A DNA stretch of 50,653 bases, taken from assembly GCA_013202295.1 (NCBI GenBank), contig JABMRT010000137.1, positions 1 to 50,653 of the forward strand. Reading direction: 5' to 3'. The notes below the pieces were generated by a model that was not told the DNA's origin, made no database searches, and saw nothing but the letters and a program-made list of their open reading frames with translations. This document shows positions 34,190 through 44,541 of this stretch, piece by piece (position 1 is the stretch's first letter; each line of letters starts with the position of its first letter). The translations under genes and the position numbers were made by a program. The DNA comes from Candidatus Zhuqueibacterota bacterium. GTDB taxonomy: Bacteria; Zhuqueibacterota; QNDG01; JABMRT01.

Positions 34190-34573
34190 ATGAGCCAATT
34201 AAAAAAATATTTGGTACCGGGAGATTATCTCCTCATTGTTTTCATACTATTCCTTGCTGGAGCGATTCACGTCCTCCTGCATCAGAATGTCGCGCAAGGA
34301 GAAACGGCCATTGTTTCCGTGAACGGGGAAGAAGTGTATCGTTTGTCTTTAAAGGAAATTCATGATATTCCTATACTCGGAACCATAGATACAGTGCATG
34401 TCCAAACTAACGGTTCACAAATCTGGCTGCATGGATCGCCTTGTCCCTATAAAATTTGCGAGAAAATGGGGAAAATCCACCTGGCAGGAGAGTTGATTGT
34501 CTGCGTACCCAACCGAGTTCTTGTCCGAATTCTCCCGCAGAAACGGGATGATCTGGACGCAACTACTATGTGA
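34190..34573 (+). CDS. NusG domain II-containing membrane-anchored protein
   Basis: 127 residues from ATG 34190, giving one N-terminal membrane segment (YLLIVFILFLAGAIHVLL). Earlier in-frame starts exist (GTG 34085, ATG 34106, GTG 34181) and cannot be excluded. The remainder is a NusG domain II-like beta fold: VSVNGEEVYRLSLKE, then WLHGSPCPYKICEKMGKIHLAGELIVCVPNRVLVRI (in parts), with the conserved SPCPYKIC. It is next to a Gx transporter gene, a pair seen in many anaerobes, sometimes near flavin or quinone redox genes. Function not known. Confidence 0.75.
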   Translation: MSQLKKYLVPGDYLLIVFILFLAGAIHVLLHQNVAQGETAIVSVNGEEVYRLSLKEIHDIPILGTIDTVHVQTNGSQIWLHGSPCPYKICEKMGKIHLAGELIVCVPNRVLVRILPQKRDDLDATTM

Positions 34574-34579
34574 GAATTA

Positions 34580-35101
34580 ATGTCCCATAAAACCACTCAA
34601 ATCGGATTGATGGTCGCAACCGCTGCAATCCTTTTCAGTGTTGAGAGTTTGATCCCGGTGCCATTTCCCTGGTTTAGACTTGGATTGGCGAATGTGATTA
34701 CTTTGCTGGCGCTCAAATGGTGGGGATTGAAGGAAAGTGTATTTATCGTTCTACTGCGTGTTGTGATTGGCTCTCTGATTACAGGGCGACTTTTACAGCC
34801 ACTATTTATTCTATCCTTGGGAGGCAGTCTGGCTGGGGCGTTGGGTATGGCTGGATTTATACGGTTTAATCAAAAAGGTTTGAGTCTGATTGGGATTAGT
34901 ATTATCGGTTCGGTTCTAAAAAATATCGCGCAACTTATTCTTACTTATCTGCTCATTATATCCGAAACACATCTCGTGATCCTCGCTCCGGCGATGTTGG
35001 TTGCTTCCATAATCACCGGATTCATTACAGGGCTAATCGCAATTATCTTGGACAACCGATTGTATAAAACTGTGATCCGGTTTGGATCAAACTCCCGTTA
35101 A
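34580..35101 (+). CDS. Gx-transporter-family membrane protein
   Basis: 173 residues, almost all hydrophobic with about five membrane segments. VESLIPVPFPWFRLGLANVITLLAL is the signature start of the Gx_transp family (often misnamed heptaprenyl diphosphate synthase component I), and SLGGSLAGALGMAG follows. It is thought to be an ECF-like small-molecule transporter; the substrate is unknown. It lies six bases behind the NusG-II gene and converges with the DUF116 gene, overlapping by four bases. Confidence 0.85.
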   Translation: MSHKTTQIGLMVATAAILFSVESLIPVPFPWFRLGLANVITLLALKWWGLKESVFIVLLRVVIGSLITGRLLQPLFILSLGGSLAGALGMAGFIRFNQKGLSLIGISIIGSVLKNIAQLILTYLLIISETHLVILAPAMLVASIITGFITGLIAIILDNRLYKTVIRFGSNSR

Positions 35102-35904
35102 GCAATCAACCTTACATTCGGGCCAAGAAATGTCCGAACGGCCTGATCCAGATCCTTTAAATCAATCGAAGTATTCTTGCAGGGCCCCTCAGGGCGTTTG
35201 TTCGGGATTCCAATAACCGGAACGTGACGAATGATGTCACGAATTCCACTGAAAAGATCTCTCTCACATGCCACGCCGATAATCGCCTTCGGACAGTTTT
35301 CCTTAATTAATTTTCTTGCAAGCTCACCTCCAGGTACGGTATATACCAGGATTTGACATCGTTTGGCATTGGTTACAATGGTTTCTCTGAGAGTTTTCTG
35401 CAGGCACCTGGGAAGCAAAATCATCAACTGGTTCGGTTTGATTGGTTTGGCAGCCAATGTGATTAGCGCATTACTCACACGAACAAATGAATGACTGATT
35501 CGATCCGGTGCAATACCCAGACGACGCCCCATTCGCTGGATGGTTGGAAGCAATGCAGTGATACAAATTTCTGTATCTTTAATTCGAATAAAAATATGGC
35601 GATGTCCAATGATCGTAAAAATCACAGACAATACCCAAGACGCACAAAGGATCCAAAGCGCAGCAAATACGAGTACAAAATATTTGGGAAGAAGCGGATG
35701 AAACTGTGCCAGTCGGGGGCTTATGAAGTACCAGATTAGAAAGGCAAAACCTCCAAGGACAAGGAGTGCGAGACATAAAAGGCCGATGAATATGCGTTTT
35801 CCTGCAGTGGCATCCATTAAAGTATCCTGAAAGTCCCCGGTCCAGTCTTTCCACTCATCGCCCAAATGTCTTTTAGGTTGATTGTTAGAATTTGATTCGG
35901 TCAT
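35098..35904 (-). CDS. DUF116-domain membrane protein
   Basis: 268 residues. Two membrane segments lie in the first 110 residues, followed by a DUF116 domain: LMILLPRCLQKTLRETIV, CQILVYTVPGGELARKLIKENCPKAIIGVACERDL (in parts) and HVPVIGIPNKRPEGPCKNTSIDL. The conserved cysteines (in LPRCLQ, KRC, ENCPKA, VACERDL and GPCKNT) hint at metal or redox chemistry. The family has no settled function. It is transcribed away from nrdJ's 3' end behind a terminator-like hairpin. Confidence 0.85.
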   Translation of the reverse strand: MTESNSNNQPKRHLGDEWKDWTGDFQDTLMDATAGKRIFIGLLCLALLVLGGFAFLIWYFISPRLAQFHPLLPKYFVLVFAALWILCASWVLSVIFTIIGHRHIFIRIKDTEICITALLPTIQRMGRRLGIAPDRISHSFVRVSNALITLAAKPIKPNQLMILLPRCLQKTLRETIVTNAKRCQILVYTVPGGELARKLIKENCPKAIIGVACERDLFSGIRDIIRHVPVIGIPNKRPEGPCKNTSIDLKDLDQAVRTFLGPNVRLIA

Positions 35905-35926
35905 TGAAAGTTGTCCAATTAAATAG

Positions 35927-35955
35927 AAAGAGACCTCTGATTGTGAGGCCTCTTT
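35927..35955 (-). terminator. Terminator-like hairpin downstream of nrdJ
   Basis: An 11-base stem (AAAGAGACCTC against GAGGCCTCTTT) with one mismatch and a seven-base loop lies between the nrdJ stop and the DUF116 start. On the minus strand it is followed by a CTATTTAATT tract. It probably ends nrdJ transcription. Confidence 0.65.
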
Positions 35956-36003
35956 GAAATACAGGAAATGGGTGAAAATGTTTCGATTTGTCGTGTAATA
36001 AAA

Positions 36004-38449
36004 TTAGCCGCAGTGAGAATATCCACAGGCTCTGCAGAGTGAGCATCCCTCATTCACCTCCATCCCTGAGCCACATTCAGGGCATTCCGGACCGTATGAG
36101 TGGGTTTGCAGAATTTCGGGTTCTTCTGATGGCGTGGTGACGGCTATTGTGGGCTCGTGGTTCACCTTGGCTTCATCACCGAATTCACTGAGAAGGATTT
36201 TTCCTATTCCATCGGGTACAGATTTAACAAGAACACCCTCGTTCCAGACCGGACGTGAGCCCGGTGATACCGATGAGCGTTTGGCTCAGTTCTTCAACAG
36301 TCACGCCTTTTTGCAGCGCTATTGAGATCAAGCGGCCGATTGCTTCAGCCAGAGCGGCAGTATCGCCGCCGCTTTTGCCAATGTTGGCAAAAATCTCAAT
36401 AGGTTTATCGCTTTCATCCGTATTGATGGTGACATACAGCGATCCCTGACCGGTATTAAGCTTGGTTGTACAACCTCGAAGCACACGCGGGCGATGTACC
36501 GCCATATTCACGATCTCAAATTGTGCGGCTTTTTCTTTCTTTTTTAACCCCTTATTTAAAACTTGAACTTCTCGACTGCCATCACGGTAAATGGTTACAC
36601 CTTTGCACCCGAGGCTGTGAGCGAGTTTGTAAACAGTGGACACATCCTCAACTGTCGCGCTATTCGGGAAATTCACAGTTTTTGAAACTGCATTGTCAGT
36701 GCAATTTTGAAAAGCGGCCTGCATACGGATATGCCAATCCGGGCTGACTTCATGGGACGTGACAAAGGTTTCTTTCATATCTACGGGTATATCTTCCACA
36801 TTTTCAAGTGATCCATGCATGGCAATCTTTTTTTGCAGCGAATCTGTGTGAATGCCGCGCCCTTTTAACTCTTCTATCAGCAATGAATGGATCTCCGGAA
36901 GCTGATCATTATCGAGCACATTGCGCATAAAAGAGAGCGCAAAGAGCGGTTCAATTCCGCTCGAACAACCAGCAATGATACTGATTGTACCTGTAGGAGC
37001 GATGGTTGTGCGCGTGGAGTTCCGAATGGGCGGTTCATTGTTCATTCCGAAAATGCTTTTTTCAAATGTAGGGAAGGAGCCTCTCTCTTGTGCCAGTTCC
37101 TGCGATTTGAGCTTGGCTGAATCCTGAATGAATTGCATAATGGACTGGGCCACTTCAATGGCTTTTTCAGAATTGTAAGGGATCTTCAATTTGATCAGCA
37201 GGTCCGCAAATCCCATCACACCCAAACCGATTTTACGTGTGCTTCGTGTCATTTCATCGATTTGTTTGATCGGATATTTATTTTTATCAATGACGTTATC
37301 TAAAAAATGTACCGAATTTCGAACGGTTTTAAGCAGTTTTTGATAATCAACTTCAAATTCATCATCTGTCGGTTTAATCATTTTTACCAGATTGATCGAC
37401 CCTAAATTACAGGATTCATAAGGAAGCAGCGGCTGTTCTCCGCAAGGATTTGTGGACTCAAGCTCTCCTAGATCGGGCGTGGGATTGAATTCATTGATCC
37501 GGTCAATAAATACCACTCCGGGATCACCGTTCTTCCATGCATGCTGGACGATAGTCTGAAAAACATCTTTTGCATTCAACTGCCCGGCGGTTTTATTATT
37601 ATGCGGATTGACTAGATCGTAATCGCTTTCATCCTGAAGGGCTTTCCAGAATTTTTCGGTAATTGCTACAGAGATATTAAAGTTGTTGAGCTTGTCATCC
37701 TCTTCTTTTGCATGAATAAAATCAAGGATGTCAGGATGGTCAATGCGAAGAATTGCCATATTTGCGCCGCGCCGGGTACCGCCCTGTTTAACAGTTTCAG
37801 TGGCTTCATCGAACACATGCATAAAAGAAATGGGACCCGATGCAACCCCCCGTGTGGATTGGACAATATCATTTTTCGGCCGGATTCTTGAAAATGAAAA
37901 ACCCGTTCCACCACCGGATTTGTGAATCAAGGCTGTATATTTTACGGCTTCGAAAATAGATTCCATGGCGTCTTCAATGGGGAGAACGAAACAGGCGGAA
38001 AGCTGACCCAGATCACGGCCCGCATTCATCAGGGTGGGGGAGTTGGGCATGAATTCAAGACGGCTCATCATGGCATAAAAGATTTTAGTAGTTTTATCGA
38101 TATCGGCGTTATTATCGTATTGGAGATCGGCAGAAGCAATATATTGGGCGACGCGCTTAAACATCTTTTTCGGTGTTTCTGCGGGCTGCCCATCATCGTT
38201 CTTTTTCAAATACCTCTTTTTTAATACAGTTAAAGCATTCTTGGAAAGATCAATTTTATCATTATAGATAGAATCTGGAATCTCTTCATCGAGGGATTCT
38301 TTCTTTCCGGATTGCCCCATGTTGAATTCATCAGAAGGATTTTTCTGGTCAAGTACCGGTTGTTTTCCATGTCCGTTGCCGTCGACTTTGAACAGGTCTT
38401 CTCCTACCAATATAGGTTGCGCGTCATTGTGTTTGGATGAGTCTGCCAT
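36004..38449 (-). CDS. nrdJ: Adenosylcobalamin-dependent (class II) ribonucleotide reductase, frameshifted near 3' end
   Basis: The main frame (38449 to 36224, 741 residues) has the class II barrel motifs NPCGEQPLLPYESCNLGSINL (in parts), GLGVMGFADLLIKL and SCFVLPIEDAMESIF. It stops abruptly with GLTSGLERGCSC. A frame one base away continues GSRPVWNEGVLVKSVPDGIGKIL and runs to a stop at 36004, ending in the zinc-ribbon CPECGSGMEV...GCSLCRACGYSHCG typical of NrdJ. Deleting one base of the CCC at 36260-36262 (GGG on the coding strand) restores ITGSRPVW, the expected sequence. So the gene is either broken, recoded, or carries a sequencing error; intact tail codons favour error or recent mutation. 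It makes deoxyribonucleotides with coenzyme B12, which CobO could supply. Confidence 0.9.
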
Positions 38450-38621
38450 GATTTCCTCTTCCGAATGTTTAGCGAGTGAATTGTTTGATACGATATCAAC
38501 AGAGCTAACTTAAAAAGGGAGGCGTTAAAAGTCAAGTAGAAAATGATAAAAATGACAATATATAGTCACTTTATTTTTCCTGATGCTATAATTAGTTGAT
38601 TTTATGCTTTGACTTTTTGAC

Positions 38622-38650
38622 TTGATTTGCAATTGAACTATCCTTATATT
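38622..38650 (+). promoter_or_regulatory. Promoter of the riboflavin operon
   Basis: TTGATT (38622-38627), 17-base spacer, TATATT (38645-38650). The start of transcription would fall just before the riboswitch. The 200-base region between nrdJ and this promoter is AT-rich, and I see no other clear signal in it. Confidence 0.6.
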
Positions 38651-38654
38651 AATC

Positions 38655-38775
38655 TATCTTCTTCAGGGCGAGGTGAAATTCCTCACCGGTGGTGATAGCC
38701 CACGTGTCTCTGTTTTCAGGGACTGAATCAGTGAAATTCTGATGCCGACGGTAATAGTCCGGATGAGAGAAGGAG
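38655..38775 (+). ncRNA. FMN riboswitch (RFN element)
   Basis: All conserved blocks of the RFN element are present in order: CTTCAGGGCGAGGTGAAATTCC, CACCGGTGGTGATAGCC (both quoted as parts), a variable stem, TCAGTGAAATTCTGATGCCGACGG (in parts), then TAATAGTCCGGATGAGAGAAGGAG. The closing stem pairs the CTTC-type 5' bases with GAGAAGGAG. It senses flavin mononucleotide and lies upstream of the complete riboflavin operon. Confidence 0.97.
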
Positions 38776-38812
38776 TATGCGCAGCTAATATTTTTTCTAT
38801 ATTTATACTCAA

Positions 38813-38846
38813 AGCCCTGAAAGTTACATTTTTTAGGGCTATTTTT
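38813..38846 (+). terminator. Riboswitch-controlled terminator overlapping the ribD ribosome site
   Basis: Stem AGCCCT/AGGGCT (38813-38818 with 38835-38840) followed by ATTTTTG. The only Shine-Dalgarno-like bases before the ribD ATG at 38849 are AGGG inside the 3' arm, so the hairpin could both stop transcription and hide the ribosome site when FMN is bound. Confidence 0.75.
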
Positions 38847-38848
38847 GT

Positions 38849-39934
38849 ATGAAAGATTCCATTTACATGCGGCGTGTTCTTCAGCTGGCAAAAAAAGGGA
38901 CAGGGCAAGTCAGTCCAAATCCACGGGTAGGCGCGTTAATCGAGAGGGACGGTGTCGTCCTTTCAGAAGGATATCACTCTCGATTCGGTAGTCCGCATGC
39001 AGAAGTGGATGCGCTAAACCGGCTCAATGGAAAATCTGCTCAAGGTGCGACTCTCTACGTGAATCTGGAACCGTGCACTCATTTTGGAAAAACACCACCT
39101 TGCGCAGATTCGATTATCCGGACCGGATTGGGTCATGTGGTGATCGGTATTCAAGATCCGAATCCTGAAGTGGCGGGAAAAGGCATTAACAAGCTGCGGG
39201 AAAATGGAATCCATGTGACGACCGGTGTGCTCCCTGAATTATGTACAGAGATCAATCGAGCCTTTATAAAATACATCCAAACCGGGATCCCCTATGTCAC
39301 ACTGAAGGTTGCACAATCTCTTGATGGCCGAATCGCCGCACAATCCGGTAAATCAAAATGGATCACAGGCGAACAATCACGGCGAATGGTTCATCGAATG
39401 CGAAAAGAACACGATGCCGTACTTGTGGGCGTGGATACTGTAATTCAAGATGATCCACAATTGACTAGTCGAACAGGAAAGAAAACTGTTTCCAAACGAA
39501 TTATTCTGGATAGCAAGCTTCGAATCCCGGAGCAGGCACGCGTTCTTCAAACAACCGATAATGAACAGACTATCATTATGACAACTGCACAAGCTGATCC
39601 TCAAAAAGCGGATAGACTTCGTCAAAATGGTGTTACGGTCTGGCCCGTTTCGCCGGATGAATCCGGAAGGGTGGATTTGAAAAACGCCTTGAAGGAATTA
39701 GGGAAAGCACAAATCGCATCTCTTTTTGTTGAGGGAGGAAGTAAGATTTTCAGTGCATTTATCCAACAAAAACTGTTTGATGAATTGATTGTGTTTATTG
39801 CGCCTATCGGATTTGGAAGTGGTCTGAATGCATTTGATCTGCCTCCAATTTCCAAACCGGCGGAGGCGTTCACATTTTCCTCCACACTCTGGAAAAAGGT
39901 GGGACATGATATGATGTTTCAAGGAAGAGTCTGA
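38849..39934 (+). CDS. ribD: Bifunctional riboflavin biosynthesis protein RibD (deaminase/reductase)
   Basis: 361 residues. The N-terminal deaminase carries the zinc motifs HAEVDALN and PCTHFGKTPPCADSI; the C-terminal reductase has KVAQSLDGRIAAQSGKSKWITG (in parts), HDAVLVGVDTVIQDDPQLTSR and FVEGGSKIFSAFI. It catalyses the second and third steps of the pathway. It is the first gene after the FMN riboswitch, and its stop overlaps ribE by one base. Confidence 0.96.
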   Translation: MKDSIYMRRVLQLAKKGTGQVSPNPRVGALIERDGVVLSEGYHSRFGSPHAEVDALNRLNGKSAQGATLYVNLEPCTHFGKTPPCADSIIRTGLGHVVIGIQDPNPEVAGKGINKLRENGIHVTTGVLPELCTEINRAFIKYIQTGIPYVTLKVAQSLDGRIAAQSGKSKWITGEQSRRMVHRMRKEHDAVLVGVDTVIQDDPQLTSRTGKKTVSKRIILDSKLRIPEQARVLQTTDNEQTIIMTTAQADPQKADRLRQNGVTVWPVSPDESGRVDLKNALKELGKAQIASLFVEGGSKIFSAFIQQKLFDELIVFIAPIGFGSGLNAFDLPPISKPAEAFTFSSTLWKKVGHDMMFQGRV

Positions 39935-40572
39935 TGTTTACGGGACTTGTGGAAGAGATAGGCCGGATCAGCCAGCTTAAGCCTGTGCCCGGCGGAATGC
40001 GTTTGACCATCCACGCGTCACGCATCCTGGATGATTTGAAGGTGGATGATTCCGTGAGTGTGAATGGCATCTGTCTGACAGCCACGGCCATCCACCCTGA
40101 TGGTTTTGAGGCCACTGCGGTTCAGGAAACCCTGGAAAGGTCTACGCTCCAAGACTGGAAGAAGGTGCATCCGGTCAATCTGGAACGGGCGCTTCGGCTC
40201 AGTGATCGGCTTGGCGGCCATCTTGTACAGGGCCATGTAGATGGTGTTGCTCGCATTCAATCCATTCAGAAAAAGGGTGAAGGAAATGTTGTCCGATTAA
40301 AATTGTCGAGATCATTGTCACCCTATCTCATAGAGAAAGGATCCATTGCCATTGATGGCGTGAGTCTGACCATTGCAGAAATCCAGGGAGATTTGATTGC
40401 TGTTGTGGTGATCCCGCATACCTGGCAGCACACCACATTTCAGTTTTTAAAGAGCGGCAAGTCCGTCAATATTGAAGTGGATCTGATTGGAAAATACGTT
40501 GAAAAAATGTTGAGATCCCGATCACATCATTCCGAAAAAGAGAGTGATTGGCTCAAATCATTGGGATATTGA
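39934..40572 (+). CDS. ribE: Riboflavin synthase alpha subunit
   Basis: 212 residues, the normal size for the two-lumazine-binding-domain enzyme. MFTGLVEEIGRI opens it; SVNGICLTATAI with FEATAVQETLERS marks the first barrel and GSIAIDGVSLTIAEI with NIEVDLIGKYVEKML the second. It dismutates two 6,7-dimethyl-8-ribityllumazine molecules to riboflavin. The start ATG overlaps the ribD stop. Confidence 0.96.
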   Translation: MFTGLVEEIGRISQLKPVPGGMRLTIHASRILDDLKVDDSVSVNGICLTATAIHPDGFEATAVQETLERSTLQDWKKVHPVNLERALRLSDRLGGHLVQGHVDGVARIQSIQKKGEGNVVRLKLSRSLSPYLIEKGSIAIDGVSLTIAEIQGDLIAVVVIPHTWQHTTFQFLKSGKSVNIEVDLIGKYVEKMLRSRSHHSEKESDWLKSLGY

Positions 40573-40632
40573 CAAGAAACGATTGATCATTTGATTTTCC
40601 ATTGTTATATTCAAACATTATAAAGGAAGACA

Positions 40633-41892
40633 ATGACTAAAACTCCATTTTGTGATGTATCAGAAGCCATAAACCTGTTTAAAAAGGGTGAAATTCTTAT
40701 TGTGGTGGATGATGAAGATAGGGAGAATGAGGGCGATTTTGTCGCAGCCTCCGATCATATCACTGCAGAACAGATCAATTTCATGGCCACCCACGGAAAG
40801 GGTCTCATTTGTGCCGCCATGAATGGTGAGCGGCTGAATGCATTAAAATTACATCCCATGGTTCATGACAATACAGCGAAAATGCAAACTTCCTTCACTG
40901 TTTCCGTGGATGCGGCCAAAAATACGACAACGGGAATCTCTGCCCAAGATCGTGCTGAAACGATTAAAGTGCTCGTGGATTCTGATGCGAAGCCAGAGGA
41001 TCTGGCCCGGCCCGGGCATGTGTTTCCTGTGAAAGCCCAATCAGGGGGAGTGATCTGTAGAGCCGGACATACTGAAGCGGTCGTGGATCTGGCCCGATTG
41101 GCAGGTCTGAATCCGGCAGGGGTTATGTGTGAGATCATGGATGCAGATGGCTCCATGGCCAGGCTGCCTAAATTGATTGACATAGCGAAGCAGTTTAACC
41201 TAAAAATCATGACCATCAAGGATCTCATCGCTTATCGTAGTGTGCATGACAAGCTTGTAAAACGCGAAGTGAGTACAATATTTCCCACTGCGTATGGTGA
41301 ATTCATTCTCAATCTTTATTCCAGTGACATTGATGTTCATCACCATCTGGCCATGGTTAAAGGCGATATTAACTCAGAGGAACCCGTATTGGTTCGAGTC
41401 CATTCTGAATGTTTAACCGGAGATGTGCTGGGTTCCATGCGCTGCGATTGCGGTGAACAGCTGCAACAATCCCTCAAGGCAATTCAGAATGAAGGAAGAG
41501 GAGTATTGCTTTATATGCGACAGGAGGGCAGAGGTATTGGCCTTCCCGGAAAGATCAGGGCGTATCAACTTCAGGATCAGGGCATGGACACAGTTGAGGC
41601 CAATGAAGCGCTGGGCTTTCCAGCAGATTTACGGGATTACGGCGTGGGTGCGCAAATCCTCGCGGATCTTGGCATCAAAAAGATTAGACTGTTGACGAAT
41701 AATCCAAGAAAGATTATTGGTTTAAAGGGGCATGGACTTGAAATCGTAGAGCGTGTCCCGCTTGAAATCCCGCCGAATCACGTGAATGCGAAATATCTTG
41801 AAACCAAGCGGGATCGGCTGGGGCATCTCATCCTTAAAGATTGGATTTTAGGTGACGCTGAAAAGAAAAATAGCGACAAGGAGGCATCATGA
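40633..41892 (+). CDS. ribBA: Bifunctional RibBA: DHBP synthase / GTP cyclohydrolase II
   Basis: 419 residues. The N-terminal half is 3,4-dihydroxy-2-butanone-4-phosphate synthase ([34 protein letters not shown]); the C-terminal half is GTP cyclohydrolase II with the zinc cysteines in [17 protein letters not shown] and the catalytic [16 protein letters not shown]. It starts both branches of the pathway. A GGAAGA ribosome site lies nine bases upstream. It overlaps ribH by four bases. Confidence 0.97.
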   Translation: MTKTPFCDVSEAINLFKKGEILIVVDDEDRENEGDFVAASDHITAEQINFMATHGKGLICAAMNGERLNALKLHPMVHDNTAKMQTSFTVSVDAAKNTTTGISAQDRAETIKVLVDSDAKPEDLARPGHVFPVKAQSGGVICRAGHTEAVVDLARLAGLNPAGVMCEIMDADGSMARLPKLIDIAKQFNLKIMTIKDLIAYRSVHDKLVKREVSTIFPTAYGEFILNLYSSDIDVHHHLAMVKGDINSEEPVLVRVHSECLTGDVLGSMRCDCGEQLQQSLKAIQNEGRGVLLYMRQEGRGIGLPGKIRAYQLQDQGMDTVEANEALGFPADLRDYGVGAQILADLGIKKIRLLTNNPRKIIGLKGHGLEIVERVPLEIPPNHVNAKYLETKRDRLGHLILKDWILGDAEKKNSDKEAS

Positions 41893-42359
41893 ACAAGGTC
41901 GTACAGGGGCAACTTTCTGCCAAAGATAGAAAATTTGCGATAGTGATCAGCCGTTTTAACGAATTTATTACAAGCCGTTTATTGGATGGTGTTTTAGATT
42001 GTGTGAGCCGCCATGGCGGTGATGACAAGGCCATAGATGTGATATGGGTACCAGGATCTTTTGAAATACCGCTCATTGCTCTGAAAACGGCTGAAACAGG
42101 CAAATATGACGCGGTTATCTGCCTGGCAGCAGTCATTCGAGGCGGAACGGTTCACTTCGAGTATGTGGCCTCAGAAGTCACAAAAGGAATTGCACAAGTC
42201 TCCCTGCAGACAGGAATTCCAACCATTTATGGTGTGCTTACCTGTGACACCATTGAAGAAGCCATTGAGCGGGCCGGTACCAAGCAGGGTAACAAGGGCT
42301 GGCAGGCTGCGATGAGTGCAATTGAAATGGCTGATGTAATGAGGAGAATTGCGGATTGA
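41889..42359 (+). CDS. ribH: 6,7-dimethyl-8-ribityllumazine synthase
   Basis: 156 residues. Signature segments: [55 protein letters not shown] and [23 protein letters not shown] (in parts). It condenses the products of the two pathway arms and forms a capsid-like assembly in the family. It is the last riboflavin gene; the downstream propeller gene starts with TTG overlapping its stop. Confidence 0.97.
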   Translation: MNKVVQGQLSAKDRKFAIVISRFNEFITSRLLDGVLDCVSRHGGDDKAIDVIWVPGSFEIPLIALKTAETGKYDAVICLAAVIRGGTVHFEYVASEVTKGIAQVSLQTGIPTIYGVLTCDTIEEAIERAGTKQGNKGWQAAMSAIEMADVMRRIAD

Positions 42360-44539
42360 AACGAATCCTGATTTTATGGATCTGCGGTCTTTTTGGCACG
42401 ACCGCAACCCTCGGTGCTTACACATGGCAATGGAAGACCTATACATCCAAGATGGAATTCCGTTTCCTGTGCGAGACCGAGGACAAGATATGGGCCGCCA
42501 CCGAGGGTGGCTTGGTGGCTTTTGATCCTTTAACACAAGATATAGCCCAATGGACCAATACAGAAGGATTGGCCTTTAATGAGGCCACGGCGGTGTGTGC
42601 TGATTTGGATGGACGCATCTGGATTGGTTTTTACAATGGTCTGATCCAAAGGTATGATCCACTAAAAGACACATGGATGACTATTGAAGATTATGCGGAT
42701 ATTCCTGTAACGACCCTGAGTCTTCATGGTGACACACTTTTCGTGGGTTTAGACATAGGGGTCAGTCTGTATTTAATATCCCGGGCCGAGGTCAAAGAAA
42801 CCTACCGGAAACTGGGCAATGCTTTTAATACCGAAATTCCTGTGAATTCGATACTGGTACATCGCGATACCATTTGGGTCGGCACGGATCAGGGAGCGGC
42901 TTATGCTGAGTTGGGTTATGCCAATCTGCTCGATCCCCAAAGCTGGCAAAATATCAATAGCAATAACGGATTGCCAGGCAATCAGGTCAATACAATCATC
43001 TCACACGATCAGAATATTTATCTCGGTACAAATGAGGGTGTTTTCCAATTTAATGACCACGACACATTTCTTGCCAGTCAGGAAATTCAGTCATTTCTTT
43101 CTCTAGAAGATAAACTTTATGTTTTAACCACAGGAAGATTATACGAGAAGGATGCTGGAAATTGGCAGCAAATTGGGCCGAATTTAAGCGGTGGCTTGCG
43201 CCTGAGTCATCTGAATGAGCAAATCTGGATCGGTACAACAAAAGGGATCGTCACTCTTTCCGACTCACAGGATGAGTGGAACCAATTCGTCCCCAATACG
43301 CCAGAGTATAACACGTTCGGTGGCTTTGCTGTAGATCAGGATGGAGTACTCTGGTGTGCGAGTGCTCAATCCAATGGGGGAGGTTTCTCGCGATTTGACG
43401 GCGACACCTGGAGCACTTACAACACACAATCCGGGCACGGGCTGCTCACAAATAATGTTTCTGCTGTTACAGTGGATCTGAATAATGAAGTGTGGCTGGG
43501 TACGGCAGGAAAGGGTGTTGTTCATGTGACTGCTGATACACTTTTTGAATTTATTTATCTGGATGACGGCATATTCGCAGGAAGTGAAGAAAGTGCTGAT
43601 TATGTGGTTGTTTCCAATATAATTACTGACAACATCGGAACCGTGTGGTTTGCCAATTTTTATTCCAGGGTCCAACGATATATTATTTCTCTCACATCTG
43701 ATAGTTTATGGACTCACTATACTGTTGGAGATATGGATGGAATCAAAATGTCCAGAACCCAATCTATGATGAGTGATGCTCTGAACAGGCTATGGATCGG
43801 AGATGAAAACAATGGAGTGCTGGCATATGATTATGCCGGTACACCCACGGATAAAAGTGATGATCATGTTGCCGGCACATTAACCAAGTCAGATGGACTG
43901 GATAATCTCAATATTCAAGCGCTTGCTGAAGATGCTGAAGGTACAATCTGGGTTGGCACACCTGAAGGACTTTACAGTTATCGGATCGGCGATGTACAGG
44001 TCACACAAAATTATTATCCTTCATCAGATAATATTTTCGCACTCGCAGTGGATGGCGTGAACAATATCTGGGTTGGACATGATGCGGGACTATCCTATCG
44101 CTTAAACCATGATTATTCCTGGCATCATTTTCATATTGCTAATAGTGAAATTGTGAGCAATCAGATTTCCGCACTCTATTCAGATCCGGTGACAGGAAAT
44201 CTTTATATTGGTACGAGTGAGGGATTGTCTGTACTCAAGACTCCCTTTTCCCAACCTCTGACTGAAAGTAAGGCACTTCGCTTGTATCCTAATCCATTTA
44301 TTCCAGCAGAACATGTGAATGCGGTCATTGACGATCTGGTTCAAAATGTTTCTGTCGGAATTTATACTGCAAGTGGATATCTGGTCAAAAAATACAATAC
44401 CAATGATGTGCCTGGCAGGCAAATCATATGGGATGGAGTCGATAAAGATGGAAATACCGTGCCAAGCGGTGTTTATCTGGTGGTTGCCTATTCTGAATCA
44501 GGCGATAGACAAATCGGAAAACTGGCTGTGGTCAGATAG
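42356..44539 (+). CDS. Secreted two-component-regulator-type propeller protein with type-IX-like C-terminal domain
   Basis: 727 residues from TTG 42356 (overlaps the ribH stop). A signal peptide ([21 protein letters not shown]) precedes about 14 Reg_prop/YvrG-type blade repeats with the phrase IWVGT / GLSVL / GVLAYD, such as [14 protein letters not shown] and [14 protein letters not shown]. The final 85 residues ([12 protein letters not shown]...[16 protein letters not shown]...[21 protein letters not shown]) form a FlgD/T9SS-type-A-like module like the one on the PorU-like protein. No kinase domain is present, so it is probably surface-displayed rather than a sensor kinase. Confidence 0.8.
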   Translation: MKRILILWICGLFGTTATLGAYTWQWKTYTSKMEFRFLCETEDKIWAATEGGLVAFDPLTQDIAQWTNTEGLAFNEATAVCADLDGRIWIGFYNGLIQRYDPLKDTWMTIEDYADIPVTTLSLHGDTLFVGLDIGVSLYLISRAEVKETYRKLGNAFNTEIPVNSILVHRDTIWVGTDQGAAYAELGYANLLDPQSWQNINSNNGLPGNQVNTIISHDQNIYLGTNEGVFQFNDHDTFLASQEIQSFLSLEDKLYVLTTGRLYEKDAGNWQQIGPNLSGGLRLSHLNEQIWIGTTKGIVTLSDSQDEWNQFVPNTPEYNTFGGFAVDQDGVLWCASAQSNGGGFSRFDGDTWSTYNTQSGHGLLTNNVSAVTVDLNNEVWLGTAGKGVVHVTADTLFEFIYLDDGIFAGSEESADYVVVSNIITDNIGTVWFANFYSRVQRYIISLTSDSLWTHYTVGDMDGIKMSRTQSMMSDALNRLWIGDENNGVLAYDYAGTPTDKSDDHVAGTLTKSDGLDNLNIQALAEDAEGTIWVGTPEGLYSYRIGDVQVTQNYYPSSDNIFALAVDGVNNIWVGHDAGLSYRLNHDYSWHHFHIANSEIVSNQISALYSDPVTGNLYIGTSEGLSVLKTPFSQPLTESKALRLYPNPFIPAEHVNAVIDDLVQNVSVGIYTASGYLVKKYNTNDVPGRQIIWDGVDKDGNTVPSGVYLVVAYSESGDRQIGKLAVVR

Positions 44540-44541
44540 CT

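Noticed and set aside
36134-36325. Small plus-strand frames under nrdJ
   Set aside because: They run antisense to the NrdJ C-terminal coding region and show no motif.
38649-38908. Minus-strand frames over the riboswitch and ribD start
   Set aside because: They are antisense to a structured RNA with all RFN blocks.
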